DNA of 64,000 nt. It comes from Lysobacter auxotrophicus (GTDB lineage: Bacteria; Pseudomonadota; Gammaproteobacteria; Xanthomonadales; Xanthomonadaceae). Below are positions 18,115-26,609 of this stretch, piece after piece. The notes beneath the pieces are model-generated. The model did no database searches. It was given only the letters and a program-made list of their open reading frames with translations, and was not told the origin of the DNA. How positions within the stretch are numbered: position 1 is the first letter of the stretch; each line of letters begins with the position of its first letter. The position numbers were made by a program, and so were the translations under genes. Where the stretch lies: positions 1,488,001-1,552,000 of the forward strand of contig NZ_AP027041.1 of assembly GCF_027924565.1 (NCBI RefSeq), in the 5' to 3' direction.

Positions 18115-19671
18115 ATGCACGTGATCGCCCGCTCTTCCGCCGCGCTGCTCGCGCTGGCTCTCCTTGCCGCCATGCCGCAGGCGCACGCGCTGTCCAAGCG
18201 CGACCAGGCCGCGGTGGACGCACTCAACACGCGCATGCAGGCCGCCGAGACGCGCTATCGCGCCGGGCTGGTGAAGATCGGCAATGCCGATCCGGCCGGC
18301 CGCACCGAAGTCGACGCCGCGCTGGAGGACATGGAAGACGTGATGGCCGCCTGCGTGAAGCAGAAGGGCTGCTCGCCCACCACCATGCTCGCCGCGTACA
18401 AGCGCCTGCTGAAACAGAACGCCGACGTGGCCTCGGGCGATGAAGTGCCCGAGGACAACGACGACGAGAACATCGCCGGCACCATCGCCGCCGACGTGCC
18501 CGAAGCCGCGCGCGCGGCCGCGCTGCTCAGCGCCGACGGGCAGCAGTTCGTGAAGATGGTCCAGTACAACCCGGCCGTGCAGGCGGGCATCCGCCGCTGG
18601 CTCACCGACATGCGGCCGTCGCTGATCGACACGTTCGAGAACTACCAGTACCTGCGCCAGACGATGTGGCCGCAGTTCCAGCGCGCCGGGCTGCCCGAAG
18701 CGCTGCTGTTCGGCGTGATGGCGAAGGAATCCAATGGCCGCGTGCACTCGACCTCGCGGGCCGGCGCCGCCGGGCCGATGCAGTTCATGTACGCCACGGG
18801 CCGCCGCTTCGGCCTGGGCGACGACGGCACCGGGTTCGACACGCGCTACGACGCGCGCGCCTCCGCGGCCGCCGCGGCGGAGTATTTCAACGAGCGCCTG
18901 GGCACGCTCAACAGGAGCATCGAGCTGTCGCTGGCCGCCTACAACGGCGGCGAAGGCCGCGCCCAGCGCGTGTTCAACAGCTCCGGCGGCGGCAATTTCT
19001 GGGACGAGTCGGTCTACAACCAGTTCCCGGCCGAAACCCGCGACTACGTGCCGATGGTGATCGCCGCGGCGTGGCTGTTCCTGCATCCGAAGGAATACGG
19101 CCTGACGATGCCGCGCGTCGACGCGCGCCCGGCGGCGCTGCGCCTGGTCAAGCCCAGTTCGATCTACGAACTCACCATCTGCCTGGGCAATGGCGGTACG
19201 CGCGAGGGGTTCATGCGCGCGCTGCGCAACCTCAACCCGCGCTACCAGGCCGACCAGTACCTGCCGACCGGCACCACGCTCGCCGCGACCACCAAGATCG
19301 CCGGGCTCTATGGCCGTTACTGCACGCAGGGCCAACGCGCCGAACTGGCGCACACGCTGGTGATGAGCGATGCCTCGCGCGCCATCGTGCGCACCGGCCC
19401 GGTGACGCCGGTGCAGGCCGAGGACGCGGTGTACGAGGCCGAAAGCGCCGGCATCGGCAGCGCGTCGGCCACGCCGGCGCCGGTTCGCAGCAAGCCGTCC
19501 AAGCCCGCCAAGCCTTCGACCTACACCGTCAAGCGCGGCGAAACGCTGACCGCCATCGCGCAGAAGTTCCAGTGCGACACCGGCGATCTGGCCCGCGCGA
19601 ACAAGCTCAAGGCGCCGCGGTTCGCGATCAAGCCCGGGCAGAAGCTCAAGCTCGACGCCTGCGAAGGTTGA
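18115..19671 (+). CDS. Membrane-exported lytic transglycosylase with C-terminal LysM (MltD-like)
   Basis: Periplasmic muramidase that cleaves the MurNAc-GlcNAc bond to 1,6-anhydro products. 518 aa. A signal peptide (1-25, AHA-LS) is followed by an acidic helical region of about 150 residues, then the SLT domain: catalytic Glu205 in VMAKES, AAGPMQFMYATGRRFGL, and AAYNGGEGR near 275-283. A linker of about 150 residues leads to one LysM repeat (about 468-515, TYTVKRGETLTAIAQKF) for glycan binding. MltD of E. coli has two or more LysM repeats and a lipobox; I see one repeat and no lipobox. It is monocistronic. Confidence 0.92.
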   Translation: MHVIARSSAALLALALLAAMPQAHALSKRDQAAVDALNTRMQAAETRYRAGLVKIGNADPAGRTEVDAALEDMEDVMAACVKQKGCSPTTMLAAYKRLLKQNADVASGDEVPEDNDDENIAGTIAADVPEAARAAALLSADGQQFVKMVQYNPAVQAGIRRWLTDMRPSLIDTFENYQYLRQTMWPQFQRAGLPEALLFGVMAKESNGRVHSTSRAGAAGPMQFMYATGRRFGLGDDGTGFDTRYDARASAAAAAEYFNERLGTLNRSIELSLAAYNGGEGRAQRVFNSSGGGNFWDESVYNQFPAETRDYVPMVIAAAWLFLHPKEYGLTMPRVDARPAALRLVKPSSIYELTICLGNGGTREGFMRALRNLNPRYQADQYLPTGTTLAATTKIAGLYGRYCTQGQRAELAHTLVMSDASRAIVRTGPVTPVQAEDAVYEAESAGIGSASATPAPVRSKPSKPAKPSTYTVKRGETLTAIAQKFQCDTGDLARANKLKAPRFAIKPGQKLKLDACEG

Positions 19672-19728
19672 GTCGCGCCGCCGGACCGTCCATGCTGCGC
19701 CCACCACAGGGACGCAGGGGAGTGGGGC

Positions 19729-20376
19729 ATGGTCTGGGGGAAGATCGTGGGGCTGTTCCAGCGTAAGCAGGCGCGACCGACGCACGGCGCGCCCTCGCTG
19801 GAAGAACAACTGGACGAACTGCGCGGCTACATCGCACGCGATCTTCGCGGCGGGTACGTCGAGGGCGATTCCATCATCGACAACGCGCTGGAAGTGCTGG
19901 AACTCCAGCCGCACGGCGAAGACGTGCTGCGCACGCACGCGCGACGCATCCTCGAAGACGAGGCCGAGGCCTATCGCCACGAGGCGGCCGGCTGGCCCGA
20001 GCTGACCGATCACGATCGCCTGGAGCAGGCTTTCGCCGCGCTGGAAACGCAGGGCGTGGTGTGCCGGCAGAACTTCACCTGCTGCGGCACCTGCGGCGTG
20101 GCGGAGATCGGCGACGAGATCGACGCCGCGCGGGAACGCGGCGGCCCGGTGCACGGGTACGCGTTCTTCCACATGCAGGACACCGAGCGCGCGGTCGAAG
20201 GCGGCGGACTGTGGCTGAACTACGGCGCGACCGAAGGCGGCGAAGCCCCGGCGCTCGCGGTAGGCGCGCGCATCGCCGATGCGTTGCGCCTTGCCGGCCT
20301 CGCGGTCGACTGGGACAACGACTGGACCAAGCGCATCCACGTGCCGCTGCAATGGCAACGCCGGCTCGCGCTGTGA
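19729..20376 (+). CDS. DUF6891-like protein
   Basis: 215-aa soluble protein without a signal peptide or membrane segment. The N-terminal half is helical and acidic. The middle carries a conserved-looking cysteine patch, VVCRQNFTCCGTCGVAEIGDE (about residues 111-131), then GYAFFHMQDTERAVEGGGLWLNYG and a C-terminal IHVPLQWQRRL. I recognise the pattern as DUF6891, a family of unknown function in actinobacteria and proteobacteria. Its last codons overlap the lysoplasmalogenase gene. The Cys cluster could bind metal, but this is a guess. Confidence 0.75.
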   Translation: MVWGKIVGLFQRKQARPTHGAPSLEEQLDELRGYIARDLRGGYVEGDSIIDNALEVLELQPHGEDVLRTHARRILEDEAEAYRHEAAGWPELTDHDRLEQAFAALETQGVVCRQNFTCCGTCGVAEIGDEIDAARERGGPVHGYAFFHMQDTERAVEGGGLWLNYGATEGGEAPALAVGARIADALRLAGLAVDWDNDWTKRIHVPLQWQRRLAL

Positions 20377-21026
20377 CGCGTACGCCGGTCGCGCTCGCGG
20401 TCGTCGTGGCCGCCACCGCGTTGCTCGCGATCGTCGGTGCGTACTGTCCGGCGATGCCGTGGCTGCACTGGGTTTTCAAGCCGCTGACGACGCTGCTGAT
20501 CGCCTGGTCGGTGTGGCGCTTGCCCTCGGACGCGCCGCGTTATCGCACGTGGTTGCTGGTCGGCCTCGCGCTGTCGACGGCAGGCGACGTGTTCCTGATG
20601 CTGCCGGTCGATGCGTTCGTGGCGGGGCTGGCGAGTTTCCTGCTCGCGCACCTGGCCTACCTGCTCGCGCTGCGCCAGCGCGAACGCTTCTTCGCTGCGG
20701 CCTGGCCGTTCGTGCTGTACGCGCTCGTCGCCGGCGCGGTGCTCGCGCAGTTGTGGCCCGGTTTGCCCGGAGAACTGCGCGTGCCGGTGATCGTCTACGT
20801 GATCGTGCTCGCCGCGATGGCTGCGCAGGCGTCGGCGGTGTGGTGGCGCCGACGCGACGGCGCCGCGCTGTGCGGCGCGTGGGGTGGGGCGTTGTTCGTG
20901 CTGTCCGACGCATTGCTGGCGTGGGACCGTTTCGTTGCGCCGTTCGCGGCGGCGTCGTTCGCGGTGCTCACGAGCTACTGGCTGGCGCAGCGGGGCCTGG
21001 CGCGGTCGGTGCCCAGAACCGAATAA
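20352..21026 (+). CDS. Lysoplasmalogenase (YhhN/TMEM86 family)
   Basis: 224-aa inner-membrane protein with about eight transmembrane segments. YhhN/TMEM86 members hydrolyse the vinyl-ether bond of lysoplasmalogens. The family Asp residues are seen in LALSTAGDVFLML (segment 3) and FVLSDALLAWDRF (segment 7), with SFLLAHLAYLLAL between. The ATG at 20352 overlaps the upstream gene by 25 bp; the GTG at 20373, seven codons later, gives a 4-bp GTGA overlap and may be the true start. Since most bacteria lack plasmalogens, the natural substrate here may differ. Confidence 0.85.
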   Translation: MATPARAVTRTPVALAVVVAATALLAIVGAYCPAMPWLHWVFKPLTTLLIAWSVWRLPSDAPRYRTWLLVGLALSTAGDVFLMLPVDAFVAGLASFLLAHLAYLLALRQRERFFAAAWPFVLYALVAGAVLAQLWPGLPGELRVPVIVYVIVLAAMAAQASAVWWRRRDGAALCGAWGGALFVLSDALLAWDRFVAPFAAASFAVLTSYWLAQRGLARSVPRTE

Positions 21027-21031
21027 CGGTT

Positions 21032-21114
21032 TTGTAGCCCGGGTAAGCGGAGCGCACCCGGGATGATCGCTCGCAACGTCGAACCCGGGTGCGCTTCGCT
21101 TACCCGGGCTACAA
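21032..21114. repeat. Inverted pair of a 31-bp CCCGGG palindromic repeat
   Basis: Left unit 21032-21062 (TTGTAGCCCGGGTAAGCGG...) and right unit 21084-21114 are reverse complements with a single mismatch over 31 bp, separated by 21 bp. The transcript could form a 31-bp hairpin. It lies between the convergent lysoplasmalogenase and psd genes, where it may end both transcripts. A 24-bp half copy is at 15790-15813. It looks like a REP/BIME-type element. Confidence 0.85.
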
Positions 21115-21128
21115 CAGCTACGGGAGCA

Positions 21129-21974
21129 TCAGATCGTACGCGTCGCCAGCTTCTGCCCCAGCCGCACCGGCGATTCCGCACCGAGCGACGGATCCAGCGT
21201 CGCCACGCCACGCGGCAGCAGCACGATGACGGTGGAGCCGTAGTTGAAGCGCGCCATCTCGGCGAAGCGGTCGAGCGTGATGTTCTCCGCGCGCCAGTCC
21301 TTGCGGTTGATGCGATCGCCGTACGCGGGGATTTCCTCGCCGCTCCACACCGTTTCCACGCCCGACACCAGCAGCGCGCCGACCATCACGCACGCCATCG
21401 GGCCGAAGTCGGTATCGAAGTGGCACACCAGGCGCTCGTTGCGCGCGAACAGGCGCGGCACGTTCGCCACCGCCGCGGTGCCGACGCTGAACAGGCGGCC
21501 CGGGACGTGCACGGTTTCGCGCAGGCGGCCGGTCCAGGGCATGTGCACGCGGTGGTAATCGCGCGGCGACAGATAGACCGTCGCGAACAGGCCATCGTTG
21601 AAGGGCACCGCATCGTTCGCGTCGCCGAGCAGTTCGGCCGCGGTGAACGACTGGCCCTTCGCCTGGAAGATGCGGCCGTTCTCGATCGGACCGCACTGGC
21701 TGATGTGGCCGTCGGCCGGCATCACCAGCGCACGCGGATCGGGATCGGCGACGCGTGCGCCGGGCTTCAGCGCACGGGTGAAGAAGGCATTGAACGTCGG
21801 GTATTTCGTCGGATCTGGCTGCGCGGCCTCGGCGAGGTTCACGCCGAACCGGCGCGTCACCGCATCGATGAGCCACTGCTTCAGGCGCGGGTTATCCGAA
21901 TACGCGAGCGCGCGCGCCATCGACGAGAGCAGCCGGTGCGGCAGGACGTAGGTGAGGGCGGTGATCAGGCTCAT
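21129..21974 (-). CDS. psd: Phosphatidylserine decarboxylase proenzyme
   Basis: Makes phosphatidylethanolamine from phosphatidylserine at the inner membrane. 281 aa, the normal bacterial class I length. The proenzyme self-cleaves between Gly246 and Ser247 in [12 protein letters not shown]; Ser247 becomes the pyruvoyl cofactor. Other signatures: [37 protein letters not shown] with the catalytic His, and [20 protein letters not shown]. The motif reads YGST rather than the E. coli LGST, a tolerated variation. It is convergent with the lysoplasmalogenase and is followed upstream by the sco gene on the same strand. Confidence 0.97.
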   Translation of the reverse strand: MSLITALTYVLPHRLLSSMARALAYSDNPRLKQWLIDAVTRRFGVNLAEAAQPDPTKYPTFNAFFTRALKPGARVADPDPRALVMPADGHISQCGPIENGRIFQAKGQSFTAAELLGDANDAVPFNDGLFATVYLSPRDYHRVHMPWTGRLRETVHVPGRLFSVGTAAVANVPRLFARNERLVCHFDTDFGPMACVMVGALLVSGVETVWSGEEIPAYGDRINRKDWRAENITLDRFAEMARFNYGSTVIVLLPRGVATLDPSLGAESPVRLGQKLATRTI

Positions 21975-22064
21975 GGAGTCGGCGTGGCTTCGAATGGGAT
22001 CGAGGTTAGTGGCAACGAGTGCAAAGGAACGAGAAGCGAGGCGCGACTCCCTTCCTGCTCCGGT

Positions 22065-22721
22065 TCATTCCTTCACCGGTTTCCACGCCTGGGTCAGCGC
22101 GGTCATGTCGGCGGCGATCGCCGCCGGATCGAACGGCGGCTGCACCAGGCCCGCCATGCGGCCCTGCGGGTCGAGCACCGCCATCGAGGCGCTGTGGTCC
22201 ACGCTGTACTGGTCGGCGCGCACGCCTTCCGGCGGCGGCACCTTCGCGAACACCATGCTCAACGACTTGGCGAACTGCTCAAGCGCCGGGATGTCGGCGG
22301 TGGCGGCGATGGTGTCGCGATGGAACGCGTGCGCGTATTCGCCGATGCGATCGGGCGTGTCGCGCTCGGGGTCCACCGACACGAACAGCACGCGCGGACG
22401 CGTGGTTTCCGGCAGCGCGGCCCACTGCTTCTGCGCCTTGGCCATTTCGGCCAGCGTGGTGGGGCACACGTCCGGGCAATGCGTGAAGCCCAGGAAGACC
22501 AGCGTCCAGTGGCCCTTCAGTTCGCCCGGCACCAGCGGCGTGCCGTCGGACTGGCGCAGCGTGAAGGCGGGCAGCGTGCGGGCCGGCTCGAACAGGCGAA
22601 CGGCACGCGTCTGCGGCAGCGAGGAGCCTGCGGACGGCGCGAAGAAGTGCTGCGCGGCCCACAGGCCGAGGGCGGCGGCGAGGGCGGCGATCAGGATGGT
22701 GACCGTGGTGCGGCTGAACAT
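22065..22721 (-). CDS. SCO1/SenC family copper chaperone
   Basis: 218-aa membrane-anchored thioredoxin-fold protein that delivers copper to the CuA site of cytochrome c oxidase or acts in periplasmic thiol redox chemistry. A single N-terminal transmembrane anchor (about 6-24) precedes LVPGELKGHWTLVFLGFTHCPDVCPTTLAEM, giving the Cu ligands CxxxC. The third ligand is the His in YSVDHSASM. FVSVDPERDTPDRI is the family loop. No cox genes are nearby. Its promoter region lies back-to-back with that of prmB. Confidence 0.93.
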   Translation of the reverse strand: MFSRTTVTILIAALAAALGLWAAQHFFAPSAGSSLPQTRAVRLFEPARTLPAFTLRQSDGTPLVPGELKGHWTLVFLGFTHCPDVCPTTLAEMAKAQKQWAALPETTRPRVLFVSVDPERDTPDRIGEYAHAFHRDTIAATADIPALEQFAKSLSMVFAKVPPPEGVRADQYSVDHSASMAVLDPQGRMAGLVQPPFDPAAIAADMTALTQAWKPVKE

Positions 22722-22757
22722 GGCGGCGTCGAATCGCGCCCGGCAATGGGCGCGGGC

Positions 22758-22784
22758 ATGATACCGGGCCGGGCCTCGTATAAT
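22758..22784. promoter_or_regulatory. Back-to-back -10 elements for sco and prmB
   Basis: TATAAT at 22779-22784 on the plus strand lies 26 bp before the prmB ATG. TATCAT reads on the minus strand at 22763-22758, 36 bp before the sco ATG. Both stand out in GC-rich DNA. Matching -35 hexamers are poor, so each may need an activator or be weak. Confidence 0.5.
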
Positions 22785-22810
22785 CCTCGCCCCCTTCGAA
22801 AGGCCCCGCC

Positions 22811-23749
22811 ATGAACGGCTCGACCCCCACTCCCGTCACCTTCGAGCAGGTCTCGATCATCGACCTGATCCGTTATGGCGGCAGCCGCTTCAACGAGGCC
22901 GGCCTGACCTTCGGCCACAGCTACGACAACGCGGTGGACGAAGCGACCCAACTGGTCCTGCACGCGCTGCACCTGCCGCACGACCTCAGCCCCGTGTATG
23001 GCGCCTCGCGCGTCACCGCGGCGGAGCAGGCGAAGGTGCTGGCGCTGTTCCAGCGCCGCATCGACGAGCGCGTGCCGGCGGCGTACCTGACGGGCGAGGC
23101 GTGGTTCGCTGGCCTGAGCTTCAAGAGCGACCGCCGCGCGCTGGTGCCGCGTTCGCCGATCGCCGAACTGATCCCGCACAGCTACGAGCCCTGGCTGGGC
23201 GGCCGCGAGATCGAGCGCGTGCTCGACCTGTGCACCGGTTCGGGCTGCATCGCGATCGCCACCGCGCACTACCACCCGCACTGGGAGGTCGATGGCGTTG
23301 ACATCAACGACGACGCGCTCTCGCTCGCACAGGAAAACAAGCAGCGCCTGCACGCCGACAATGTCACGCTGCGCAAGTCGGACCTGTTCAACCAGCTGCA
23401 GGGCCAGGTGTACGACCTCATCGTCACCAACCCGCCGTACGTCACCAACGACGAAACCGACGCGCTGCCGCAGGAGTATTCGCACGAGCCGGAACTCGGC
23501 CTGCGCGCCGGCGACGACGGCCTGGACCTCGCGCTGAAGATCCTGCGCGACGCGCCGGAGCATCTGACGGAAAACGGCCTGCTGATCTGCGAAGTCGGCG
23601 AGGCCGAGCGCGCGCTGGTCGAGCTGCTGCCGGAACTGCCGATGGCGTGGGTGGAGTTCAAGGTCGGCCAGATGGGCATCTTCGTGGTCGAGCGCGCGGA
23701 CCTGGTCGAGCATCACGCGAAGATCAAGGCGCTGGCGGACGCGCGCTGA
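22811..23749 (+). CDS. prmB: 50S ribosomal protein L3 N5-glutamine methyltransferase
   Basis: SAM-dependent class I methyltransferase that methylates a Gln of ribosomal protein L3. 312 aa. The N-terminal helical domain begins near FEQVSIIDLIRYGGSRFNEAGL, which is typical of PrmB rather than PrmC. SAM motif I is DLCTGSGCIAIA (139-150); the substrate-Gln binding NPPY is at 207-210. LVPRSPIAELI is the family motif before the Rossmann fold. It is monocistronic; a composite repeat follows its stop codon. Confidence 0.95.
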   Translation: MNGSTPTPVTFEQVSIIDLIRYGGSRFNEAGLTFGHSYDNAVDEATQLVLHALHLPHDLSPVYGASRVTAAEQAKVLALFQRRIDERVPAAYLTGEAWFAGLSFKSDRRALVPRSPIAELIPHSYEPWLGGREIERVLDLCTGSGCIAIATAHYHPHWEVDGVDINDDALSLAQENKQRLHADNVTLRKSDLFNQLQGQVYDLIVTNPPYVTNDETDALPQEYSHEPELGLRAGDDGLDLALKILRDAPEHLTENGLLICEVGEAERALVELLPELPMAWVEFKVGQMGIFVVERADLVEHHAKIKALADAR

Positions 23750-23753
23750 GGTT

Positions 23754-23890
23754 TGAGCCCCTCTCCCAACGGGAGAGGGGTTGGGGAGAGGGGCGGGGCG
23801 TGCGATGCAGCGATCTGCGCATTGCACATTGCTGCACGGCGCTGTGCACTTCACCCCTCCCCAACCCTCCCCTGCAAGCAGGGAGGGAGC
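23754..23890. repeat. Composite two-hairpin intergenic repeat, copy 2 (inverted)
   Basis: Type B hairpin: CCCCTCTCCC (23758-23767), loop AAC, GGGAGAGGGG (23771-23780), 10 pairs. Type A hairpin: CCCTCCCCTGC (23865-23875), then GCAGGGAGGG (23878-23887), 10 pairs with one bulged base. It is the reverse complement of the element at 15612-15776, with a shorter core. It starts 5 bp after the prmB stop, so the B hairpin may end that transcript. Confidence 0.85.
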
Positions 23891-23960
23891 TCAATCAGGT
23901 TCCAGCAGCAACCAATCCACGTTGCTAAAGTGAAGGCCTGATCCCGGCACAGGCCGCCCC

Positions 23961-25064
23961 GTGTCCAGCAACAGCTTCGGCAAACTCCTTACCGTCACCA
24001 CGTTCGGCGAAAGCCATGGCCCCGCCATCGGTTGCGTGGTCGACGGGTGTCCGCCCGGCATTGCCATCGCGCCGGACGACTTCCGCCACGATCTCGAACG
24101 CCGCGCCACCGGCCGCACGCGCCACACCTCGCAGCGCCACGAAGCCGACGAGGTCGAGATCCTCAGCGGCGTGTACGAAGGCGTCACCACCGGTACGCCG
24201 ATCGCGCTGCTGATCCGGAACACGGATCAACGCAGCAAGGACTACGCGAAGATCGCCGAACAGTTCCGCCCCGGCCACGCGGACTACACCTACTGGCAGA
24301 AATACGGCATCCGCGATCCGCGCGGCGGCGGCCGCTCGTCCGCCCGCGAGACGACCATGCGTGTGGCCGCCGGCGTCATCGCGAAGAAGTGGCTCGCCGA
24401 TCGTTTCGGCGTGCAGGTGCAGGGCTGGTTGTCGCAGATCGGCGAGATCGTGCCGCACGGTTTCGATCTTTCCGCCGTGGAGAACAACCCGTTCTTCTGG
24501 CCCGACACGCGCCAGGTCACGGAGCTGGAGCTGTACATGGACGCGCTGCGCAAGTCCGGCGATTCGGTCGGCGCCCGCGTGGACGTGATCGCGACCAACG
24601 TGCCGCCGGGCTGGGGCGAGCCGATCTACGGCAAGCTCGACGGCGAACTCGCCAGCGCGCTGATGAGCATCAACGCGGTGAAGGGCGTGGAGATCGGCGA
24701 TGGTTTCGGCGTCGTCGCGCAGAAGGGCAGCGAGCATCGCGACCAGCTCACGCCGCAGGGCTTCGCCAGCAACCACGCCGGCGGCATCCTCGGCGGCATC
24801 AGCACGGGCCAGCCGCTGCGCTGTTCGGTGGCGTTCAAGCCGACGTCCAGCCTGCGCTTGCCGATCGACAGCCTCGACACCCACGGCGACGTCGTCGAAG
24901 TGATCACCACCGGCCGCCACGATCCGTGCGTCGGCATCCGCGCCACGCCGATCTGCGAGGCGATGGTCGCGCTGGTGCTGATGGACCAGGCGCTGCGCCA
25001 TCGCGCGCAATGCGGCGACGTCGGCGAGGTGACGCCCCGCATTCCCGCGCAGCGCGATGGCTGA
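23961..25064 (+). CDS. aroC: Chorismate synthase
   Basis: Last step of the shikimate pathway: 5-enolpyruvylshikimate-3-phosphate to chorismate, using reduced FMN. 367 aa from a GTG start ([20 protein letters not shown]). Family signatures [18 protein letters not shown], the [15 protein letters not shown] segment and [16 protein letters not shown] are all present, as is the C-terminal [17 protein letters not shown]. The last 8 bp overlap the next gene. It supplies chorismate for the tryptophan genes encoded further along, though not in the same operon. Confidence 0.97.
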   Translation: MSSNSFGKLLTVTTFGESHGPAIGCVVDGCPPGIAIAPDDFRHDLERRATGRTRHTSQRHEADEVEILSGVYEGVTTGTPIALLIRNTDQRSKDYAKIAEQFRPGHADYTYWQKYGIRDPRGGGRSSARETTMRVAAGVIAKKWLADRFGVQVQGWLSQIGEIVPHGFDLSAVENNPFFWPDTRQVTELELYMDALRKSGDSVGARVDVIATNVPPGWGEPIYGKLDGELASALMSINAVKGVEIGDGFGVVAQKGSEHRDQLTPQGFASNHAGGILGGISTGQPLRCSVAFKPTSSLRLPIDSLDTHGDVVEVITTGRHDPCVGIRATPICEAMVALVLMDQALRHRAQCGDVGEVTPRIPAQRDG

Positions 25065-26079
25065 CGTGCGTCCCCGCGTCTGGGTCTCGCAGCCGCTGTT
25101 CGGCGACATCGTCGGGCGCCTGCGCGAACACTTCGACGTGATCGAAACCGCCGCGGTCGGCAAGCATCCGCAGGACGAAATCGCGGCGATGCTCGCCTCG
25201 TGCGACGGCGCGCTGGTCACGCTCAACGACCGCATCGGCGCGGCGGAAATCGCCAATGCGCCGCGCCTTCGCGCGATCGCGAACGTCGGCGTCGGCTACA
25301 ACAACCTCGACGTTCCCGCGCTCACGCAGGCCGGCATCGTCGTGACCAACACGCCCGACGTGCTGACCGAAACCACGGCCGATTTCGGCTTCGCGCTGAT
25401 GATGGCCGCCGCGCGCCGCATCACCGAAGCCGAGCGCTGGCTGCGTGACGGCCAGTGGAAACAGTGGAGCTTCGAGACGATGCTCGGCGGCGACGTGCAC
25501 GGCACGACGCTGGGCATCCTCGGGATGGGACGCATCGGGCAGGCGATCGCGTGCCGCGCGGCGGGCTTCCGCATGCGCGTGCTGTACCACAACCGTTCGC
25601 GGCTCCGCGCCGACATCGAAGGCACGTGCCGCGCGCAGTACGTCGATTTCGACACGCTGCTCGCGCAGGCCGACCACCTCGTGCTCGTGTTGCCGTATTC
25701 GCCGGCGGTGCACCACCTCATTGATGCGACGGCGATTGCGAAGATGAAGCCGACGGCGACGCTGACGAACATCGCGCGCGGCGGCATCGTCGACGAGGAC
25801 GCGCTCGCCGACGCACTGGAAAGCGGCCGGCTCGCCGCGGCGGGGCTCGACGTCTACGAAGGCGAGCCGGCGATCCATCCGCGCCTGCTCGCGCTGCGCA
25901 ACGTCGTGCTCACGCCGCACATCGCCAGCGGCAGCCTCGCCACGCGCCGCGCGATGGTGTCGCTGGCGGTGGAAAACCTGACCGCGGCGTTGGGCGTCGG
26001 GCCGCGCGCGGGCGATCCACCGTCGCCGGTCAACGCCGCGGCGCTTGGCGCGCAGCGAAAACCCGGCATATCGAAATAA
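25057..26079 (+). CDS. D-isomer specific 2-hydroxyacid dehydrogenase (glyoxylate/hydroxypyruvate reductase type)
   Basis: 340-aa cytosolic NAD(P)H-dependent dehydrogenase. The nucleotide-binding motif [13 protein letters not shown] and the catalytic Arg ([11 protein letters not shown]), Glu ([10 protein letters not shown]) and His (LTPHIASGS) are visible. [15 protein letters not shown] near residue 77 matches the GhrB/GRHPR-like subgroup. The His in TPHIAS with following SLATR and the HNRS after beta-strand 2 favour NADPH-dependent glyoxylate or hydroxypyruvate reduction, but this is inference. It overlaps aroC by 8 bp, a conserved pairing in Xanthomonads, and is followed by a hairpin. Confidence 0.9.
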   Translation: MADVRPRVWVSQPLFGDIVGRLREHFDVIETAAVGKHPQDEIAAMLASCDGALVTLNDRIGAAEIANAPRLRAIANVGVGYNNLDVPALTQAGIVVTNTPDVLTETTADFGFALMMAAARRITEAERWLRDGQWKQWSFETMLGGDVHGTTLGILGMGRIGQAIACRAAGFRMRVLYHNRSRLRADIEGTCRAQYVDFDTLLAQADHLVLVLPYSPAVHHLIDATAIAKMKPTATLTNIARGGIVDEDALADALESGRLAAAGLDVYEGEPAIHPRLLALRNVVLTPHIASGSLATRRAMVSLAVENLTAALGVGPRAGDPPSPVNAAALGAQRKPGISK

Positions 26080-26099
26080 GCAGACGCCAGAGCGTCTGC
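26080..26099 (+). terminator. Hairpin directly after the dehydrogenase stop
   Basis: GCAGACGC, loop CAGA, GCGTCTGC: a perfect 8-bp stem beginning at the base after the TAA stop. No T-run follows, so it may slow or end transcription only in part, or stabilise the 3' end. Confidence 0.5.
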
Positions 26100-26155
26100 C
26101 TCCGTGTTGCGCGATCATCCCAATGCGTCTTTCGAACCACGCCGGAACCGCCGCC

Positions 26156-26524
26156 ATGTCGAGCCACCCGCGATTGCTCCAGATCCGCACGTACCAGCTC
26201 GCACCGGGCTCGCGCGAGGGCTTCCACCGTGCCTTTGTCGAACAGGCCGTGCCGATGCTGCAGCGCTGGGCGCATGAGGTCGTGGCGTTCGGCCCGTCGC
26301 CGCACCAGGACGACGCCTATTTCCTCCTCCGCGCCTACGACGACCTGGCCGATCTGAACGCGCGGCAGGACGCCTTCTATGGTTCGCCCGAATGGCGTCA
26401 GGGACCGCGCGAGCACGTGCTGGCGATGATCCGCCACTACCAGGATGCGGTACTGTGGGCGTCTCCCGAGGCCATCGACGACCTGCGGCGCCGCAATGCC
26501 GGCGACGCGGCACCGACGGGCTGA
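26156..26524 (+). CDS. NIPSNAP family protein
   Basis: 122-aa small soluble protein with the ferredoxin-like alpha/beta barrel of NIPSNAP. Signatures: LLQIRTYQLAPGSREGFHRAF at the N-terminus and FLLRAYDDLADLNARQDAFYGSPEWRQGPREHVLAMI in the second half. Bacterial members are uncharacterised. The ATG at 26156 has GGAA nearby; an in-frame ATG 11 codons upstream (26123) is possible but lacks similarity. It lies 77 bp after the dehydrogenase and 85 bp before asd; a GCCGGAA/TTCCGGC stem (26551-26567) falls between it and asd. Confidence 0.85.
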   Translation: MSSHPRLLQIRTYQLAPGSREGFHRAFVEQAVPMLQRWAHEVVAFGPSPHQDDAYFLLRAYDDLADLNARQDAFYGSPEWRQGPREHVLAMIRHYQDAVLWASPEAIDDLRRRNAGDAAPTG

Positions 26525-26609
26525 GCCGCAAGCAGATATTCGCAACACCCGCCGGAATGGTTCCGGCCGGGCTTCACCGCTGTACTCCTCCACCCGAAAG
26601 AAGGAACCA

